DNA from: Candidatus Poribacteria bacterium
Lineage (GTDB): Bacteria; Poribacteria; WGA-4E; WGA-3G
Direction: 5' to 3'
Length of the DNA: 64,000 nucleotides
Assembly (NCBI GenBank): GCA_009841255.1
Contig: VXMD01000067.1
Location: forward strand, 62,001 to 126,000
Shown here: one piece after another, positions 34,502 through 43,380 of the stretch
Numbering within the stretch: the first letter of the stretch is position 1
How the letters are laid out: each line of letters begins with the position of its first letter
Notes under the pieces: generated by a model
The model's database searches: none
Told to the model about the DNA's origin: nothing
Seen by the model: the letters and a program-made list of their open reading frames with translations, nothing else
Program-made: the position numbers and the translations under genes

Positions 34502-35890
34502 ATGACTACGTATGATGTCGGAATTATCGGCGGAGGACCAGGAGGTTACGTCGCAGCTATTAAAGCGGCGCAACTTGGCGGTAGCGTCTGCCTCATAGAA
34601 AAGGGAGCGTGGGGTGGCACTTGTCTGAATCGTGGGTGTATCCCAACGAAAACGCTTTTTGCAGTTGCCAACTTGGCGACACAGGTCCAAGAAGCGTCCG
34701 CTTTCGGTGTGAATATCAATGGCGACGCAACAATTGACTATCCGCAAGTATTGACCCATAAAACCTCGGTCATCCAGCAACTTACAGGAGGCATTGCGCA
34801 ACTGCTGAAGGCAAATGGGGTTGATACCTTTAACGGAACAGCGACACTTATTGACAGAAATACGATTGTCGTCAGCAAACCTGACGGAACAACCGAACAA
34901 TTAGACGCAAAAAATATTATTATTGCGACAGGTTCTGAACCTGCAGAACCACCTGTCTTTGAAATTGACGAAAACCAAGTCTTGACGACAACAGGTATCC
35001 TCAATCTCACAGAACTCCCCGAAAGCCTACTGATCGTTGGTGGCGGCGTTTCAGGCTGTGAATTCGCTTCCATCTTTAATGCCCTCGGTTGCCACGTGAC
35101 TGTATTGGAACTCCTCCCTACAATTTTGGCAACTGAAGATGTTCACGTTATCCGACATATCCAACTTTTCATGAAACGGAAAGGTATCACCATCCACACA
35201 GGTGCGAAACTGACTCATGTCAAAAAATCGGATACGAGTGTCACAGCAGTCCTCGAATCGGGTGAAGAGTTGACTGCCGAAAAGATGCTTATCTCGATTG
35301 GAAGGCGTTACAACACAGACGGGATAGGTTTAGAAAAAGTTGGCGTTCGTACAGAGGCAGGGAAAATCGTCGTGGATCCCCAAATGCAAACGAACGTTGC
35401 GGGTATCTATGCCGTTGGAGATGTCGCGAGTCGGTATCTGCTGGCACACGTTGCATCGGCAGAGGGAAAGGTTGCCGCACAGAACTGCCTTGGTGACAGC
35501 GTTGAGATGGATTATCAGGTTATCCCATGGTGCGTTTTTACCCTTCCTGAAATTGGGCACGTCGGCATGACGGAAAAAGAGGCCACGGATGAAGGTTACG
35601 ACGTGAAGATAGGACGATTCCCGTACGCCGCGAACGGGAAGGCATTGGGGCTACGTGAGACAGACGGGTTCGTTAAGACCGTCTCTGATTCGGATAGCGG
35701 TGATATTCTTGGTGTTCATATCGTGGGTGCCCATGCTTCAACCCTTATTCATGAGGCTGCTGTCGCGATTCGCACGGGCGCGACTACGATGGACATAGCA
35801 GGTACCGTGCACGCACATCCAACCCTCGCAGAAATGGTGATGGAGTCCGCTGAAGCAGCATACGATAGAGCAATTCACAGCTTACACTAA
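34502..35890 (+). CDS. lpdA: Dihydrolipoyl dehydrogenase (E3)
   Basis: ATG 34502 follows TAGGAG, and the protein then begins directly with the FAD fold (MTTYDVGIIGGGPGGYVAA). The 462-residue product has the redox disulfide in GGTCLNRGCIPTKT, the NAD-binding GGGVSGCEFASIF, FAD site AVGDVA, and the C-terminal catalytic His-Glu dyad in HAHPTLAEMV. It reoxidises dihydrolipoamide in 2-oxoacid dehydrogenase or glycine-cleavage complexes. No E1/E2 genes are adjacent. It overlaps the convergent PfkB gene by 4 bp. Confidence 0.96.
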   Translation: MTTYDVGIIGGGPGGYVAAIKAAQLGGSVCLIEKGAWGGTCLNRGCIPTKTLFAVANLATQVQEASAFGVNINGDATIDYPQVLTHKTSVIQQLTGGIAQLLKANGVDTFNGTATLIDRNTIVVSKPDGTTEQLDAKNIIIATGSEPAEPPVFEIDENQVLTTTGILNLTELPESLLIVGGGVSGCEFASIFNALGCHVTVLELLPTILATEDVHVIRHIQLFMKRKGITIHTGAKLTHVKKSDTSVTAVLESGEELTAEKMLISIGRRYNTDGIGLEKVGVRTEAGKIVVDPQMQTNVAGIYAVGDVASRYLLAHVASAEGKVAAQNCLGDSVEMDYQVIPWCVFTLPEIGHVGMTEKEATDEGYDVKIGRFPYAANGKALGLRETDGFVKTVSDSDSGDILGVHIVGAHASTLIHEAAVAIRTGATTMDIAGTVHAHPTLAEMVMESAEAAYDRAIHSLH

Positions 35891-36792
35891 AAACGGACGG
35901 CTTCTTGAAGTTCACAATACCGCGATGAAATCTCTGAAAACTGCACCTCTTTTTGTCTATTGATGCTGAAGTCTTCAATGTTAAAAGAGGCGATAATTGT
36001 TCCATACACCATTGCACTGCGTATTGCTTTTTCCGACGTATCCTCAATAGATGCGAGGTAACCCATCATACCCCCAGCAAAACTATCACCCGCCCCCGTC
36101 GGATCAACTACTTGTGTAAGCGGATATGCCGGCACACTAAAGAAGGATGATTCTGTCACACTGATTGCTCCATGCTCCCCTTTCTTAATGATAACCCGCT
36201 TTGGACCATAGCGCAGGATCATTTGTGCGGCTCGCATTAAATTAGAATCGCCTGTTAATAAAAGTGCCTCACTATCGTTCAGGATAAGGATATCCACCCG
36301 AGTTAAGAGTGCTTCTAATGCTTCCCGCTCTTCGTTAATCCAAAAATCCATCGTGTCACAGACAACCAATTTCGGGTGTGTTGCCTGCTGAATAATGCTC
36401 AATTGTAAACTTGGCGGGTTATTTGCGAGAAAGAGGTAGGGGGTTTCTCTGTAAGTTTCAGGCAGAATGGGTTGAAAATCACTTACAACATTCAATTCCG
36501 TAAAAAGCGTATCGCGTACGTTAAAGTCGTCGGTGTAACGACCACCCCATCGGAACGATTTGCCGCCGTTTACCCGTTTTACCCCTTGCAGGTCAATGCC
36601 TCGGGTGCCGAGAAAATCTGTGTAAGCGTGTGGGAAATCAGCCCCAACGACGCCAATAAGCTGAACAGGACTTCCGAAAAAACTCGCGGCGACAGCCGCG
36701 TAGACACCGGAACCGCCCAAGATATCCTCTACCCGTTTACTCGGCGTTTCCACCGTATCTAAAGTAACCGTGCCGACGACTAAGACTCCCAT
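35887..36792 (-). CDS. PfkB-family sugar/nucleoside kinase
   Basis: ATG 36792 follows AAGAGGAT at good spacing and yields a 301-residue protein that starts right at the first strand (MGVLVVGTVTLDTVETP). The longer frame (to 36882) adds a charged stretch with no counterpart in the family. Motifs: GGSGVYAAVAASFFG for the sugar side, and DPTGAGDSFAGGMMG with the catalytic Asp and anion hole. The substrate cannot be read from sequence; ribokinase- and adenosine-kinase-like members are alternatives. Confidence 0.88.
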   Translation of the reverse strand: MGVLVVGTVTLDTVETPSKRVEDILGGSGVYAAVAASFFGSPVQLIGVVGADFPHAYTDFLGTRGIDLQGVKRVNGGKSFRWGGRYTDDFNVRDTLFTELNVVSDFQPILPETYRETPYLFLANNPPSLQLSIIQQATHPKLVVCDTMDFWINEEREALEALLTRVDILILNDSEALLLTGDSNLMRAAQMILRYGPKRVIIKKGEHGAISVTESSFFSVPAYPLTQVVDPTGAGDSFAGGMMGYLASIEDTSEKAIRSAMVYGTIIASFNIEDFSINRQKEVQFSEISSRYCELQEAVRF

Positions 36793-36890
36793 ATTGCGAA
36801 TCCTCTTATGACATGCCTTCTCATCAGGTTGCGTGTCTATTCCAGAACGACTGTATTCGACGTATGTATTCTGATCTTTCATGGGTAAAA

Positions 36891-37121
36891 TTAGAAAGGT
36901 CCGGGTCTATTCTTGTTTTCGCGTAGTGCGCGGATAACCCGTCGCAGTCGGCGAATAAAAATGACACTCAGCACAATGATGACGGGATACTGCAAGAAAC
37001 CCAAGACCTTCAGCACCGTCGGTGGAAGATCTATCTGTTGAGAGGATGCCATCCAGATCGGTAATAATAGCACCGCTGACAGGAGTAATATCACTCCCTC
37101 CAAAATCTCTGATTTTTTCAT
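36891..37121 (-). CDS. Small two-helix membrane protein, unknown
   Basis: ATG 37121 follows GAGAGGG. The 76-residue product has two hydrophobic helices (ILEGVILLLSAVLLLPIWMA and VLGFLQYPVIIVLSVIFI) and a basic C-terminus (RRLRRVIRALRENKNR), consistent with both ends in the cytoplasm. No family is recognised. It sits between ahcY and the PfkB kinase on the same strand. Confidence 0.6.
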   Translation of the reverse strand: MKKSEILEGVILLLSAVLLLPIWMASSQQIDLPPTVLKVLGFLQYPVIIVLSVIFIRRLRRVIRALRENKNRPGPF

Positions 37122-37192
37122 AGGGCCCTCTCTCATAAAAGGGTGGTATCTAAACTTGTAATAGTATATGAGACAGTTCTGGAAATAGGGCA

Positions 37193-38455
37193 CTAAGTCC
37201 CCATTTCCCACGAGTTGAGGTATTTTTCCTGTTCCGCCGTGAGTGTATCAATCTCAACACCGAACGCTTCCAACTTGAGCTGCGCCACGGTCTCGTCGAT
37301 AGATTCGGGAACATCATATACGCGATTCTCAAGATTATCCTGATTTTGGGCGATGTACTCAAGGCACAATGCCTGATTCGCGAAACTCATGTCCATAACA
37401 CTCGCGGGATGCCCCTCCGCAGCCGCCAGATTGACCAATCTTCCTTCGCCAACAAGATAGAGTTTCCTACCATCTTCGAGGGTATATACCTCTACATACG
37501 GACGCGCGTTTCCTTTGTCGACGCTTAATTTCTCGAGTGCTGGAATGTCGATTTCAACGTTGAAGTGCCCGGAGTTCGCTATAATTGCGCCGTCTTTCAT
37601 CGCTTTGAAATGTTCCTGACGTAAGACGTGAATATCCCCTGTGAGGGTCACAACCAAATCTGCCTCTTGAACCGCCTTCTGCATCGGCATTACTCGAAAT
37701 CCATCCATCACCGCTTCTAATGCTTTTAAGGCAGTGACCTCCGTCACAATGACGTTCGCGCCTAAGCCGCGTGCTCGGTTCGCAACGCCCCTGCCACACC
37801 ACCCATAGCCTGCGACAACCACTGTCGTTCCGGCAATAAGCAGATTCGTCGCTCTGATAATACCGTCTAACGTACTCTGTCCGGTGCCGTATCGGTTATC
37901 AAAAAAATGCTTTGTCCGTGCGTCGTTTACAGCAATAATCGGATATCTCAATACCCCCTCGGTTGCCATACTCCTGAGTCGGATAACGCCAGTTGTTGTT
38001 TCTTCTGTTCCAGCAACGACTTTTTCTACTAAAGCCGGATTCGTCTCTTCAGAATGAAGCCTTGAGACGAGGTCGGCCCCGTCATCCATAGTAATTGTCG
38101 GTTGCAAATCAAGAGTGGCATCAATATGTTTGTAATAAGTTTCTGTATCTTCTCCGTTAATCGCAAAAACGCCTATCTCTTCGTCAACAACGAGAGATGC
38201 GGCGACATCGTCCTGCGTACTGAGTGGATTTGATGCACAGACAACCGCCTCCGCTCCACCAGCCTTCAGTGTTTTCATTAAGTTGGCTGTTTCAGTTGTG
38301 ACATGTAAACATGCTGCGACTCTCAAACCTTCCAACGGTCGTTCATTTTGAAATCGGTCGCAGATGGAATCCAGAACAGGCATGAACCGGTTTGCCCAGT
38401 CGATTCTCTGTTTACCCGCCGCTGCGAGCTCGGTTGTCTTTATATCGTAGTTCAT
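37193..38455 (-). CDS. ahcY: S-adenosylhomocysteine hydrolase
   Basis: A 420-residue NAD-dependent enzyme. Motifs: [38 protein letters not shown] (the substrate Lys/Asp region) and the NAD fold [20 protein letters not shown]. It splits S-adenosylhomocysteine into adenosine and homocysteine. It lies 32 bp downstream of metK on the same strand, so both steps of the SAM cycle are expressed together. At 420 residues it is the shorter form without the insertion found in many proteobacterial enzymes. Confidence 0.96.
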   Translation of the reverse strand: MNYDIKTTELAAAGKQRIDWANRFMPVLDSICDRFQNERPLEGLRVAACLHVTTETANLMKTLKAGGAEAVVCASNPLSTQDDVAASLVVDEEIGVFAINGEDTETYYKHIDATLDLQPTITMDDGADLVSRLHSEETNPALVEKVVAGTEETTTGVIRLRSMATEGVLRYPIIAVNDARTKHFFDNRYGTGQSTLDGIIRATNLLIAGTTVVVAGYGWCGRGVANRARGLGANVIVTEVTALKALEAVMDGFRVMPMQKAVQEADLVVTLTGDIHVLRQEHFKAMKDGAIIANSGHFNVEIDIPALEKLSVDKGNARPYVEVYTLEDGRKLYLVGEGRLVNLAAAEGHPASVMDMSFANQALCLEYIAQNQDNLENRVYDVPESIDETVAQLKLEAFGVEIDTLTAEQEKYLNSWEMGT

Positions 38456-38487
38456 TATTATCCTTTTTGATTATGGGTATTTTCAAT

Positions 38488-39612
38488 CTATCGGAGTTTC
38501 TCGACGTAGTCGGTTTCTTCCCAAGTAAAACCGGGTTCTTCACGCCCAAAATGTCCATATGCGGCAGTATTTTGATAAATAGGCTGACGTAATTTCAACC
38601 GTTCTATGATGCCGGCAGGTGTTAAATCGAAGTGTGCATTGACAAGTTTCGTGAGAGCCTCTGCATTGCCAGTACCAAACGTATCTACCATAACAGAGAT
38701 AGGTTCTTTTCTCCCGATTGCGTAAGAAATTTGAATTTCACATCGTTCTGTGAGGCCAGCGGCAACAAGGTTCTTAGCAACGTGTCGTGCAGCGTAAGTT
38801 GCACTCCGATCTACTTTGGTAGGATCTTTCCCAGAAAGTGCGCCTCCACCATGCCGTCCCATCCCGCCGTATGTATCAACAATAATCTTTCGTCCGGTTA
38901 ATCCGGCATCACCTTGGGGACCGCCGGTCACAAAACGTCCGGTTGGGTTGATATGATATTTAATATCTGGGCTTTGGAGATTTTCAGGGATAATCTCTTT
39001 GATAACCTCTTCAATAATTGCTTCACGTAGTTCGCTATCCGCAATGTCAGGATCATGCTGTGCAGAAATGACAACTGTAGTGACAGCCTTAGGTTTACTG
39101 TCGACATACTCCACTGTTACTTGAGATTTTCCATCGGGACGGATAAAGGGGAGGGTACGATCTTTGCGAACCTTAGCCAAACGCTGGGTTAATTGATGGG
39201 CAAGGGTAATCGGCAATGGCATCAACTCTGGTGTCTCAGTACATGCGTATCCAAACATTAATCCTTGATCGCCTGCACCGCCGGGGTTTACACCCATTGC
39301 AATATCAGGTGATTGCTTATCAATGACGCTCAATACAGCACTGCGTTCAGCATCAAAGCCGTATTCGATATTAGTGTAACCGATATCAGCTATTACTTTT
39401 CGCGCGATTTGTTGTGCATCGTAGTTTGCCGTGGTCGTGATTTCACCAGTAATGACGGCAAGCCCGGTTGTGACCAAGGTTTCACAGGCGACTCTGCCGA
39501 GTGGATCAGTCGTGAATATGGCATCAAGGATCGCGTCAGAAATCTGATCTGCGATTTTGTCCGGATGCCCTTCAGTGACAGATTCGGACGTAAACAGAAA
39601 ATTTTTGCTCAA
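38488..39612 (-). CDS. metK: S-adenosylmethionine synthetase
   Basis: TTG 39612 is chosen as start because TAGGAG is 8 nt upstream of it and the product then begins [18 protein letters not shown] like other MetK. The GTG at 39618 is only 2 nt from that site. The ~374-residue product has all three domains: [17 protein letters not shown], the ATP loop [12 protein letters not shown], and [19 protein letters not shown]-like residues (here [16 protein letters not shown]). It makes SAM from Met and ATP. ahcY follows. Confidence 0.95.
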   Translation of the reverse strand: MSKNFLFTSESVTEGHPDKIADQISDAILDAIFTTDPLGRVACETLVTTGLAVITGEITTTANYDAQQIARKVIADIGYTNIEYGFDAERSAVLSVIDKQSPDIAMGVNPGGAGDQGLMFGYACTETPELMPLPITLAHQLTQRLAKVRKDRTLPFIRPDGKSQVTVEYVDSKPKAVTTVVISAQHDPDIADSELREAIIEEVIKEIIPENLQSPDIKYHINPTGRFVTGGPQGDAGLTGRKIIVDTYGGMGRHGGGALSGKDPTKVDRSATYAARHVAKNLVAAGLTERCEIQISYAIGRKEPISVMVDTFGTGNAEALTKLVNAHFDLTPAGIIERLKLRQPIYQNTAAYGHFGREEPGFTWEETDYVEKLR

Positions 39613-39702
39613 TTTCACGTCTCCTAATCTACATATCTATCTTCGCTCTGTCTTGTGGAGTATAAACTCCTGTACCTCGTTAAATCTTTCGTACAAGAGA
39701 AG

Positions 39703-39786
39703 ATGGGTGGACCCGTACGCCCACCCATGTACATGCAATAACGAAACTGGGCGCGCAAAAACTCGCCCCTACATTTTAAATGTAGG
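39703..39786. repeat. Three consecutive hairpins between rpsA and metK
   Basis: ATGGGTGG/CCACCCAT (39703-39728), GGGCG/CGCCC (39749-39768) and CCTACATTT/AAATGTAGG (39768-39786) follow each other with little spacing. None has a T-run. They could protect or end the rpsA transcript, or be a dispersed palindromic element, since the middle part matches a motif at 32292. Confidence 0.6.
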
Positions 39787-39860
39787 CACACGTCGCAGCG
39801 AGATTTTTCGCCTTTTCCCCGAAAGTTTGGATTTAATTTGGGGAGAGGATACGAAAAACA

Positions 39861-42257
39861 TTAATTCTCAGAGTTCTTCGCGTTCTCAACGTCTTCAGAA
39901 CTCTCTACATCCTCAACGTTTTCAGGGTTCTCAACGTCCGCAGAAACTTCCACAGTTTCAACATTTTCAGGACTCTCAAGGTCCGCAGGACTCGCTGCAC
40001 CTTCAACGTTTTCAGGGTTCTCCGCGTTCGACTTACCCATTTCCTCTTTGAGCAATGCCCCCAATGTGGTGACAGTCTCTTCGCGTGCTGGCATTTGCCG
40101 TCTCGGTTCCCGTTCTCGCCGTGATCGCGGGGGTCGTTCGGATCGCGTTCTCGTCGGCTGTTCCTCTTCAGTTGCCACAGCGCGTTCTTGCTCGGCAAGG
40201 AGTGCTTTCAAACTCAGCCCGATCCGTCGGTCTTTTGGAGACAGGTTAATCACTTTTAAATCCAATTCGTCCCCTACGGAAACTACCTCTTCTGGTTTTT
40301 CAATCCGTCGGTCTGCGAGTTCAGAAATGTGAATTAAGCCTTCAATGCCTTCTTCAAGTTTGGTGAATGCTCCAAAACTTGTGAGATTGACCACTGTGCC
40401 TCGGACCACGGAACCGACCTTGTACTTCTCCGGCACTTCTGCCCATGGATCCGGCTGTGTCTGCTTGAGTCCCAATGAGACTCTACGTTCAGCAGCGTCA
40501 ATCTGCAATACAACGACTTCAATCTCACTGCCTTCCTTAAGTTCGTCATTGGCTGCAGTCCCTCGCTTCGTCCATGATAGGTCTGAGGTATGAATTAAAC
40601 CGTCAATTCCTGGTTCTATCTCAACAAACGCTCCAAAACTCGTTAAATTTCGGATACGTCCAGTGATCTTACTACCAACAGGGGATCTCTCTTCCAAAAG
40701 TTCCCAAGGGTTCTGTTTCAATTGCTTGAGCCCAAGTGAAATACGCTTATCTTCCCTTGAGATTTCAAGCACAACGGCTTCAATTTCATCACCTTTATTG
40801 ACAATCCGCGATGGTGCGACGTTACGACGCGTCCATGCCATCTCAGAGACATGAATTAAACCTTCAACGCCCTCTTCGAGTTGTAGAAACGCACCATAAT
40901 TGACGATATTAACAACAACCCCGCGAACTGTGGAACCAACGGGATATTTTTCCTCAATGTTTGTCCATGGATCGGGAGTTTTCTGTTTCAAGCCCAAAGA
41001 AATTTTCTCATTTTCTTGGTTGATACCGATGACCTGGACTTCGATTTCTTCTCCAACAGAAACAACATCAGATGGATGATGTATCCGTTTCCATGCCATA
41101 TCTGTCTTGTGAAGTAATCCATCAACCCCACCGAGATCAACAAAAGCTCCAAAAGCAGTGATGTTTTTCACAACTCCTGCCACGTGTTGACCAACTTCAA
41201 GTGTGTTGAGAACTTCCGAGCGTTTTTGGACAAGTTCGGCTTCCAACCAAGCACGCCGTGACAGAACAATGTTATGCCGTCGCTTGCTCAGGCTGATCAC
41301 CTTCATTTCAAGGGTTTGTCCTACATACTGTTCAAGGTTCTGGATAGGGCGTAATTCAACTTGCGAAGCCGGTAAAAAACCTCGGAGGGACCCAACGCTA
41401 ACTCGCAGTCCGCCTTTAATCCGTTCGATGATACGTCCCATGACGGGCGTACCCGTTTCGTACGCGCTCGCAATTTCATCCCAAATGAGTGTTTGGTCGG
41501 CGATCTTTTTCGAAAGGACTATCTGCCCTTCAGAGTCTTCGCGCCGTACAATATAGACATCAATCTCATCGCCCACCTGAACAGTAGGCAAATCGTCTTG
41601 TCCAGCATCGAATTCAGACGCTGGAATATAACCTTCGGACTTAAAGCCGATGTCAATCATGACTTCATCGCGATTGACATCTACGACGATACCTTTAACA
41701 ATCTCGCCATCTGTAAACGCCTTGATCGAATTATCATACGCTTCCTCAAGAGATTCCGGACTCATCGATTCCGCTGGTTCTTCCGGTGCTGCCTCTTCAG
41801 AGGTAGCTTCATCAGTGGGTGTTACTGTTTCTTCAGTATCAGCATCCGCAACGACTCCTTCTACTACCTCTTCAGGTACAGTTTCATCGGCGACTGCCAC
41901 TGCCTCTTCAGCATCGCTCCCAGCGACTTCGACTGCCTCTTCGGAGACGGTTTCGTCAGTTTGTTCGGAATCAGCGTCCCTATCAGCCGCTTCTACCGCC
42001 TCTTCGGGTGCACTTTCATCAGTAAGCGTTGTTGCTTCTTCAACATCAGCGTCGTCTGCAATCGCTTCCACTTCACTGTTTGTGGTTTCTTCATGCTCCT
42101 CAGCGTCTGCGTTGGTTGCAGATGCAGCTTCTGCAACGTCTGAAGCCTCTGTCTCGCTCGCTACTTCCTGATTTACTTCAACTGAATCCTCAGTTGGCTG
42201 TTTTTCCTCATCCACATCAACAGTGGACGCATTTGTATTTGCTTGTTCGTTGTTCAT
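39861..42257 (-). CDS. rpsA: Ribosomal protein S1 with acidic N- and C-terminal extensions
   Basis: A 798-residue product, against about 557 in E. coli. Six S1 RNA-binding repeats occupy residues ~185-630, recognisable by GEIVKGIVVDVN, GTPVMGRIIERIKGG, GQHVAGVVKNITAFGAF, GSTVRGVVVNIVNYGAF, GSKITGRIRNLTSFGAF and GSVVRGTVVNLTSFGAF. In front is about 170 residues of Glu/Ala/Asp/Thr-rich repeats (VEEATTLTDESAPEEAVEAA and similar). Behind is a basic stretch (RSERPPRSRREREPRRQ) and an acidic tail of ENPENVE-type repeats. S1 brings mRNA to the 30S subunit. The ATG at 42257 has no Shine-Dalgarno sequence and overlaps the stop of a mini-ORF (TGATG). Confidence 0.92.
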   Translation of the reverse strand: MNNEQANTNASTVDVDEEKQPTEDSVEVNQEVASETEASDVAEAASATNADAEEHEETTNSEVEAIADDADVEEATTLTDESAPEEAVEAADRDADSEQTDETVSEEAVEVAGSDAEEAVAVADETVPEEVVEGVVADADTEETVTPTDEATSEEAAPEEPAESMSPESLEEAYDNSIKAFTDGEIVKGIVVDVNRDEVMIDIGFKSEGYIPASEFDAGQDDLPTVQVGDEIDVYIVRREDSEGQIVLSKKIADQTLIWDEIASAYETGTPVMGRIIERIKGGLRVSVGSLRGFLPASQVELRPIQNLEQYVGQTLEMKVISLSKRRHNIVLSRRAWLEAELVQKRSEVLNTLEVGQHVAGVVKNITAFGAFVDLGGVDGLLHKTDMAWKRIHHPSDVVSVGEEIEVQVIGINQENEKISLGLKQKTPDPWTNIEEKYPVGSTVRGVVVNIVNYGAFLQLEEGVEGLIHVSEMAWTRRNVAPSRIVNKGDEIEAVVLEISREDKRISLGLKQLKQNPWELLEERSPVGSKITGRIRNLTSFGAFVEIEPGIDGLIHTSDLSWTKRGTAANDELKEGSEIEVVVLQIDAAERRVSLGLKQTQPDPWAEVPEKYKVGSVVRGTVVNLTSFGAFTKLEEGIEGLIHISELADRRIEKPEEVVSVGDELDLKVINLSPKDRRIGLSLKALLAEQERAVATEEEQPTRTRSERPPRSRREREPRRQMPAREETVTTLGALLKEEMGKSNAENPENVEGAASPADLESPENVETVEVSADVENPENVEDVESSEDVENAKNSEN
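39910..40025 (-). repeat. Direct repeats in the acidic tail of rpsA
   Basis: The 20-bp string TCAACGTTTTCAGGGTTCTC (plus-strand reading) occurs at about 39914 and again at about 40002, encoding ENPENV units, with degenerate copies between. Confidence 0.6.
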
Positions 42258-42298
42258 CAAGATACCTGGTCCATTTAAAAACGCGCAACGGCGTTCAT
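42257..42298 (-). CDS. Two mini-ORFs between the strong ribosome site and rpsA
   Basis: AAGGAGG lies 9 nt before ATG 42298, which encodes only MNAVARF and stops. The next codon is another ATG (42274) encoding MDQVS, whose TGA shares its A with the rpsA ATG. The two are in frame with each other but not with rpsA. They are probably not functional peptides. They are a likely device to deliver ribosomes to rpsA by termination-reinitiation. Confidence 0.5.
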
Positions 42299-42320
42299 CC
42301 GCCAGTTCCTCCTTATATTC

Positions 42321-42339
42321 AAAGTGCTTTTGGCACTTT
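42321..42339 (-). promoter_or_regulatory. Leader hairpin of rpsA
   Basis: AAAGTGC pairs with GCACTTT (7 bp, 5-nt loop) in the leader, just upstream of the AAGGAGG. E. coli rpsA is autoregulated through leader hairpins, so a similar role is conceivable. Confidence 0.5.
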
Positions 42340-42356
42340 CAAATCGGTTGCATAAT

Positions 42357-42386
42357 AGTATATCATAAATGCAGAAAGAAAATCAA
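42357..42386 (-). promoter_or_regulatory. rpsA promoter
   Basis: TTGATT (42386-42381), 18 bp, TATACT (42362-42357) on the minus strand. Confidence 0.6.
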
Positions 42387-42478
42387 CAATAATTTTTTTA
42401 TTCACACAATTTAATCTTGAGAAAGAGCTTCCATTGGAAGACACTTCTGCGATTTACGGTTCAAACACAGAATTTTGC

Positions 42479-42507
42479 TTGATTTTTTTATCGGTTTAAG
42501 ATAGAAT
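42479..42507 (+). promoter_or_regulatory. Promoter for the STAS/anti-sigma pair
   Basis: TTGATT, 17 bp, TAGAAT, about 55 bp before the first gene. Confidence 0.6.
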
Positions 42508-42561
42508 TTAAGAACGGTTCCTTGAGTCAGGACTGGTTTTAATCTATGAGAGGTGATTTCT

Positions 42562-42906
42562 ATGGATTCGACAAAATTAATGAAACTCCGAGAGGAATCC
42601 GGCATCAAAATAATTGAAATAAAAACAGACTTGAGTAGTTATGCAGCCTCTGATTTACGGAGGATGCTTGAAGGGCTCTTAGCGGAGAAAGTCGAGAAGG
42701 TTGTTGTCAATCTTAGTCAAGTGAGTCATATAAACAGCACGGCTGTGGGTGCCTTGGTAGGTGTTGCAAAACGGCTTCGCCAGAGTGGTGGTGATCTTAA
42801 AATTTGCGCGCTTGCAGACAACTTAACGCGGACCTTTAATCTCATTGGTGCATCCAGCGTCGTCGAAATCTACGAATCAGAAAACAGTGCCCTCGCAGCG
42901 TTTTAA
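42562..42906 (+). CDS. STAS-domain anti-anti-sigma factor (RsbV/SpoIIAA-like)
   Basis: ATG 42562 follows GAGAGGTG. The 114-residue product is one STAS domain. The switch region reads VSHINSTAVGALVGVAKRL; the Ser in INST takes the place of the phosphorylated Ser in the usual DSSGLG. Unphosphorylated STAS proteins bind and neutralise a kinase/anti-sigma partner, and such a partner is encoded 19 bp downstream. Confidence 0.88.
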   Translation: MDSTKLMKLREESGIKIIEIKTDLSSYAASDLRRMLEGLLAEKVEKVVVNLSQVSHINSTAVGALVGVAKRLRQSGGDLKICALADNLTRTFNLIGASSVVEIYESENSALAAF

Positions 42907-42924
42907 GCAAAGCAAATTTAGTAC

Positions 42925-43380
42925 ATGGCGCAAGCAGATATTCAACTTCAAATTCCGAGTGCTGCCTTTTATATAGAACCTGTTCGGGCATTTGTTGGGA
43001 ACCTCGCACAAAGCCTCGGATTCCCGAGAAAACGTGTAGCCGACATCCAACTGGTCCTTGACGAAATCTGCAGTAATGCGGTCCATCATGGCTCAGCTGA
43101 TACTACAGTTGGCGTCAAACTGTGTATCCGTATTGGTACAGATGCCCTCGAAATTTTAGTAAGGGATACCGGTGCGCGGCAGGCGGAAGAAAAGAATTGG
43201 TTAACACATGAAAGGCTCTGGGAGATTGAGATGAACCGCTCCCCAAGCAATGAGAGCGGACACGGTATTTTCATCGCTAAATCTCTGGCGGATATGCATG
43301 AAATGCGACCCAACGAGGTAGGCGGAACCGATGTCCGAGTCGCTTTTCGCTTTTCAAAACCGAGAGATACCGAAATTTAA
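42925..43380 (+). CDS. Anti-sigma-factor serine kinase (RsbW/SpoIIAB-like HATPase)
   Basis: A 151-residue GHKL ATPase: N-box DEICSNAVHHG, G1 box RDTGARQ, G2 box NESGHGIFIAKSLAD. It would phosphorylate the upstream STAS protein and hold a sigma factor or other target when STAS is absent. No sigma factor gene is adjacent, so the final target is unknown. Its stop overlaps the convergent receiver-phosphatase gene by 4 bp. Confidence 0.9.
   Translation: MAQADIQLQIPSAAFYIEPVRAFVGNLAQSLGFPRKRVADIQLVLDEICSNAVHHGSADTTVGVKLCIRIGTDALEILVRDTGARQAEEKNWLTHERLWEIEMNRSPSNESGHGIFIAKSLADMHEMRPNEVGGTDVRVAFRFSKPRDTEI

Noticed and set aside
39619-39860. SAM riboswitch upstream of metK
   Set aside because: The hairpins there do not show the conserved core of SAM-I, SAM-II or SAM-III classes.
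41493-42143. 216-codon ORF antisense to rpsA
   Set aside because: It mirrors the repetitive acidic region of S1; the Phe/Cys-rich product is a codon-bias shadow.
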